A model generated the notes under the pieces. That model was not told the DNA's origin and ran no database searches. It saw only the letters and a program-made list of their open reading frames with translations. Source: Blasia pusilla (lineage: Eukaryota; Marchantiophyta; Marchantiopsida; Blasiales). Taken from it: 64,000 nucleotides of DNA. The DNA lies in the NCBI GenBank assembly GCA_050084515.1, contig CM114275.1, positions 6,758,001 through 6,822,000 of the forward strand, written 5' to 3'. Position numbers and translations under genes: made by a program. Positions 59,721 to 64,000 of the stretch are shown one piece after another (the first letter of the stretch is position 1; each line of letters starts with the position of its first letter).

Positions 59721-61770
59721 TGCCCCCTTCTTCCTTTTCTGGTCTTGTTGTGGCCTTCAGGTTTTGACTCTTTGAGTCCCCCTCTTTTGTACTTCCGATG
59801 GGTTTTCCATCACTCGTTTTTATCGAAGTGCATCTATGTTTTTCTTTTGGATGTACCTACGAGCATTCTCCTCGAATTCTCACTCCTCCACTCCATTAAC
59901 TCTCTGCGGGCACGCGGCTCTATGCGGCGCGCCTCCCCTCTCCCTTCCTCCTCTCGGACCTCAACTTGCCTTAATTGCATGGGAGGCCCTAGCCCACGGC
60001 CCTATGTGGGCCTCCCTATCTCCTCTATCTTTGGAGCCATGATGGCTCCCTCACCCTCTCAGGTGCCGTTCGACCTATTTTCTTCCCGACCCCTTGCAAT
60101 ACAGAGCATTGATTGCTCTTTTGTGACCCGTGAGCACGCCCGGGTCGGAAATGAGTCCATTGGCCGTGCCGGAAGAGAGGAGAATATCAAACATTTTCCC
60201 GACGCCTTTTTCCCGTCTGCCCGCTCCTCTAATACTTGGGTTCGGATATCTAGTTAGGAGGTTATTTCACGCTCATGGCATGTCATGAAATTTTTGATCC
60301 CATGGCCTGCCCATTGGCATAGATGGCAAAGCCATGTTGAATTTGAAATTCAAATTTTCAGCATATAAGCGGAGCGGAGGGTGGCCCAAGCAAGTAGAGT
60401 GCAAGGGGACCCTAGGTGCGGAGGCTGGACAAGAGTTCCGCGGAGCTTTATTCATGCTGCTGCAAATTTGCACAGAGCCCTTCCTATGAGCTAGGTTCCA
60501 TCGTGCTTTCTTTGTGTGAGTAATCGCCACCAAAGCGTATGTTGTTGGATCGGTGTGGTTGCTCCAATGATAGAGGCTACGTGTTCCCTGAAGTACTTCT
60601 TGATTGAACAAATCTATGTGGTTGCCACGATGCGGTCATTGCGATCCCTTTGTCTTGCTCTTTATGTTGATCCCCCCCTTGAGGCCGTCCACCGTTGTAG
60701 ATCGCATTGGCGCAATTTCTCTTTTGCGGAGCAATACCATAATGCCTTCCGATGTAATTACTTGACAGGACGCCACTGATTGATTGAACATCATGCCAAT
60801 CTTCAAGAATCCGGGTAGAGACGTGTGTCAAGAAATGTGACAGTTGTAAATATAGAATATATTTTCAATATGTAGGGGCTAAGGATTATCAACCCACATC
60901 CATGAGTTTCTAATTAGCAATTTGATAATTCTGTCATTTTTCAGGGCAAGTGATTGAAATGCACACACTCAATAGTGTGAGTACTAGTTTGATATTGTTA
61001 TGTTGCCTAAAAGCATTGATTTTCTTATTTTTGCACTTGTGAAGATGTTGGTTATTTTTAAATGCCTCAATGGTCAAGGCTGAATAAACAGTTCTGTGTG
61101 ACATCAATGTGCCATGTTAATCATTTCTTGATTGTACTAGTTGTGGTGAATCTATGTGCTTGCCTTAGTGGAGTCACAGCGATCCCTTTGTCTTGCTCCG
61201 GTATTCCAGATCCTAATGGAACAATTTGTCTGTTGTTTAGCGATTCCAGAATGCTTGCCAATAGAATGCCTTCATTGAGTAGCATGTTGAGATTGGAGAA
61301 TCTGGTTGGAGACTTTTATCTGAAAATGTGACAACTATAGAAAGTTGAAGAGAATGTGTAGTTCAATATCTAGGTGCTGAGACCCTCAACCCCTTTATTG
61401 CGCGGGGTTAAGATTGATCAACCCTTGTGCATGAGTTTGTAATACAATGATCTGCTTGGTTGTCATTTATGGAGCAAAAGTTAGTGAAATGCATGTACTT
61501 TATACCGAATGCTTACCACGTTAGGATGATAAAAAGCATTATGTCCATGCCATAGCATTTGTAATTTAGTTCCATTATCATCAGTTTAGATTGCCTTTCC
61601 CTTTTACTTGCTCTAGAGTGATCAAGAAAGTGAATGTAAACCTAACATTTCATTTGGAATGTTTGTCTTTCTTAGACATGTAGAGGTGCTTAAGTTAAGG
61701 AGCATATACCCTAAAAATTGTCCCACTCCGGTTATGATTGAAGGGTACAAGGTGATTCTAGTGGATACAC
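59721..61770. other. Intergenic with an old direct duplication
   Basis: The 170-codon frame at 59745-60257 resembles nothing I know. Two diverged direct copies, about 60596-60985 and 61122-61500, share TTCTTGATTG, AATCTATGTG, GCGATCCCTTTGTCTTGCTC, GAATGCCTTC-like segments, ATGAGTTT and AGTGAAATGCA. No coding function was recognised in either. Confidence 0.55.
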
Positions 61771-62085
61771 ATGGCTTCAAGTGAACCAATTGTGACAAGA
61801 TTTCCTCCAAAGCTTAACAAGGTGAAAGTTAGGAAAACTAAATTAGAGGAAGAATTGGAGTTGGAAAAAATTTCACAAGTAGAAGCAGAATTTAAAAAAT
61901 GTGCAGAGGAAAGGGATAAGTTCTACATCGAATGTGCTGTCTTAGAGCAAGAGGAGAAAGATAGGGCAGAATCTATGGCTTATGTTGAAACCCTCGAGTA
62001 TGAAGAACGGTTAGCACCATACAGGAAGAAAGTTGAGAAGGAGGAGAGAAGGTGGCAAAATATAAAGGATTGGTCACCAAAATGA
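61771..62085 (+). CDS. Hypothetical 104-residue coiled-coil protein
   Basis: The frame begins MASSEPIVTRFPPKLNKVKV with a good plant start context (ACACATGGCT). From residue 22 it is almost entirely charged, with heptad-like ELELEKISQVEAEFKKCAEE and DKFYIECAVLEQEEKDRAES, then RRWQNIKDWSPK and a stop. Composition and length look like a real protein rather than chance in this AT-rich region. I do not recognise a family. It could also be the last exon of a larger gene or a transposon-derived frame. Confidence 0.45.
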   Translation: MASSEPIVTRFPPKLNKVKVRKTKLEEELELEKISQVEAEFKKCAEERDKFYIECAVLEQEEKDRAESMAYVETLEYEERLAPYRKKVEKEERRWQNIKDWSPK

Positions 62086-64000
62086 TTTTTGGTTGTATAC
62101 TTGCTTTCAAACCTAGCCTTTGAGCTAAAACTTCATTTGAAATGGGCTTGATGGAAGTAAATTCAAAGTTTGTGGAAGCACTTTTTTTTGCTGATTCTTC
62201 ATAAGCATAAATTGTGTTTATCATGAATTTATTTTGTAGCGTATTCTTTTTCATGTATAGAGTAAAATACTCGTGCCATGACTGTCATATTGTGTCATAT
62301 GTACCAAACGATTACTAAGAATACTCAATGGCATGTGGGCATTGTGAGATAAAGGGAAGCATTGTACTTGCTCCATAGGGTGAAGCTTTAGTGCATTGGG
62401 ATTCTTGGTTGAATTTATGAGGCGAAGCCTGAATTTTTGAATTTGTTAAAAACTTCCCTCGCTCTTTTTGTATCCTACAAAGCATGCTCTCTCAAGAAAC
62501 ATGGAATAAAGTTTGGAATTAGAGCACTTATTCAATACAAATGTTTATTTTGTTGGCTATTAGAGAGTGATGTCTACATATCTCCTTCCAATTGAATATT
62601 ACAAATTTCAAAACTATTAGAAGGTCTCTGACACAGATGTATGAAACTCATGTGAATGATTTAATGCATGGTAAGAAAAAAGATATTGGAGACAAAAAAC
62701 CTCCATTTTCATGGAATATCATGATAACAAAAAAAAATTTTAAGTTACAAAAATGAAAAGGAATATGCTTTTATTTTTGTAGCTCCGGAAATTTTTTCCT
62801 ATTTCAACTCATAAGAAATGTTTGCCAATTGCATAAATTCAAGGAATATAGGAAGGCATTTTGTTCAAGTCTTCTTTATTAACAAAAGGTATTATGTTCA
62901 AATGAGTTTTGTACACACGGCTTCCCCTACAAGCACAATGCATTACGCCACCTAACCAAAATACATCGTTTTGGTATATGTTATTGTGCGCATACATATG
63001 GCTACAAAAATGGCTCTTCCCCCAAAACTAGCCTCCAAATGATAACGTGTGTCTACAAGTTACCTGTGATCATTGACTTGATCAGCAGGTCACTTGGGGG
63101 AAGTAAAACGCACGTTATCTACCGGTAGGCTAACAAAGATGTGACAATGTCTACTGTAATATTTACTGGTGTTGGTTCAAAATGCGAGTGATCGTATTCG
63201 TTGAGAATGCCGTGAGAGGAGTTTTAAAAAGTAAGAGGCACACTCCAAGACTAGTGTATATTTCAAATTTTAGGTAATTATAATTTCGGTTTCATATATG
63301 AATTTAAATTATGAAACCTTTCTAAATTATAGGACTTTTAAATGTGACATCTTAAAAATTTAGAGTATATTGTTTAATTACTTTAAGTAGTTGTTATGCC
63401 AATGAGATGCATGGTTTTAAAAAACCCCAACATTCTATTTTTATATATCTTGGATATTTTCTAAATTTTGATTTCACCATTTCATTTGAGTATCTTATTT
63501 GAAAACTTTGTTTGAAATGGGTTTAATGGAGATAAATTCAAAGTTTGAGGAAGCACCTTTTTTTGCTAATCCTTCTTAAGCATAAATTGCATGTGGGCAT
63601 TGTGTCATAAAGGAAAGCATTGTACTTGCTCCATAGGGTGAAGCTTTAGTACATTGGGATTCTTGGTTGAATTTATTAGGCGAAGCCTGAATTTTTGAAT
63701 TTGTTAAAAACTTCCCTCGATCTTTTTGTATCCTATCAAAGCATGCACTCTCGAGAAACACGGAGTGAAGTTTGGAATTGGAGCCCTTATTCAATAGCAA
63801 CTTATTTTTGTGTAGGCCATTAGGGAATGATGTCTATAGATCTCCTTCCAATCGAATATCCAAAATTCATAACTTTCCCTACATACTATCTTTTATATAT
63901 ATAAAATTTGAACCCAAAAACGTATCACTACTCCACCTATAGCTATGGATAATAGTAGAATTCCATTTGCATTCGAATAATTACAACATGTAAGAAACAT
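62086..64000. other. AT-rich intergenic with a large direct duplication
   Basis: Two direct copies, 62135-62606 and 63510-63873, flank about 900 bp of AT-rich DNA. Around 63040-63110 a stretch (GATAACGTGTGTCTACAAG and onward) weakly resembles the LTR-like region of gypsy copy A near 29340-29400. No gene was recognised. Confidence 0.5.
62135..63873. repeat. Dispersed direct repeat, two copies (62135-62606 and 63510-63873)
   Basis: Both copies run from TTTGAAATGGG through GCTCCATAGGGTGAAGCTTT, AGGCGAAGCCTGAATTTTTG and AAAACTTCCCTCG to TATCTCCTTCCAAT or TAGATCTCCTTCCAAT. The second copy lacks about 110 bases between GCATAAATTG and CATGTGGGCATTGTG. They are otherwise about 90 percent alike by eye. 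Confidence 0.85.

Noticed and set aside
59745-60257. 170-codon plus-strand frame after the LINE fragment
   Set aside because: Ser/Pro/Leu-rich, no recognisable motif, and located in what should be LINE 3' region; chance frame in GC-rich DNA.

Overview
The window looks like nuclear DNA from a land plant or close streptophyte relative. It has GT-AG introns, an intronless nuclear gene for the chloroplast ATP synthase gamma subunit, a plant-type GAPDH with a probable plastid extension, and a family 1 beta-glucosidase with signal peptide. The transposon mix (Ty3/gypsy copies with methyltransferase and PHD modules, a CACTA element, LINE copies with a restriction-like nuclease) makes me favour a seed-free plant, but the species cannot be named from this sequence.

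Host genes, all on the minus strand: (1) GAPDH, 1451-5630, ten firmly placed introns plus a likely first intron; (2) atpC, 18116-19291; (3) a GH1 beta-glucosidase, 39612-44581, 13 exons that join in frame to 523 codons. A short polyubiquitin remnant lies at 30160-30270, and a 104-codon coiled-coil reading frame of unknown function at 61771-62085.

Transposon layers: a decayed CACTA transposase (8870-12470) abuts the 3' half of a gypsy element (G1, 12474-15552). A 5.2-kb head-to-head inverted pair of LINE fragments (20121-25364) abuts and truncates a second gypsy copy (A, 25365-29445). A third gypsy copy (C) is split into 45482-46371 and 57144-58980 by a fourth, nearly complete copy (B, 46372-57143). 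B is flanked by the 5-bp direct repeat CACGA and itself carries a 1.2-kb LTR-like insertion in gag. A separate LINE 3' fragment lies at 59053-59720, and 60.6-63.9 kb holds old direct duplications.

The standout is the gypsy family. Reading B in its own direction gives gag with zinc knuckles, DSGA protease, a C5 cytosine DNA methyltransferase domain, reverse transcriptase, RNase H, DDE integrase and a C-terminal PHD-type finger. One retroelement thus appears to have carried both a DNA-methylation writer and a chromatin-reader-like domain. Its ends also look unusual: block A alone at the 5' end, blocks B-A-B at the 3' end, a split-direct-repeat layout not expected for an element with a DDE integrase. 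All copies here carry stops or frameshifts.
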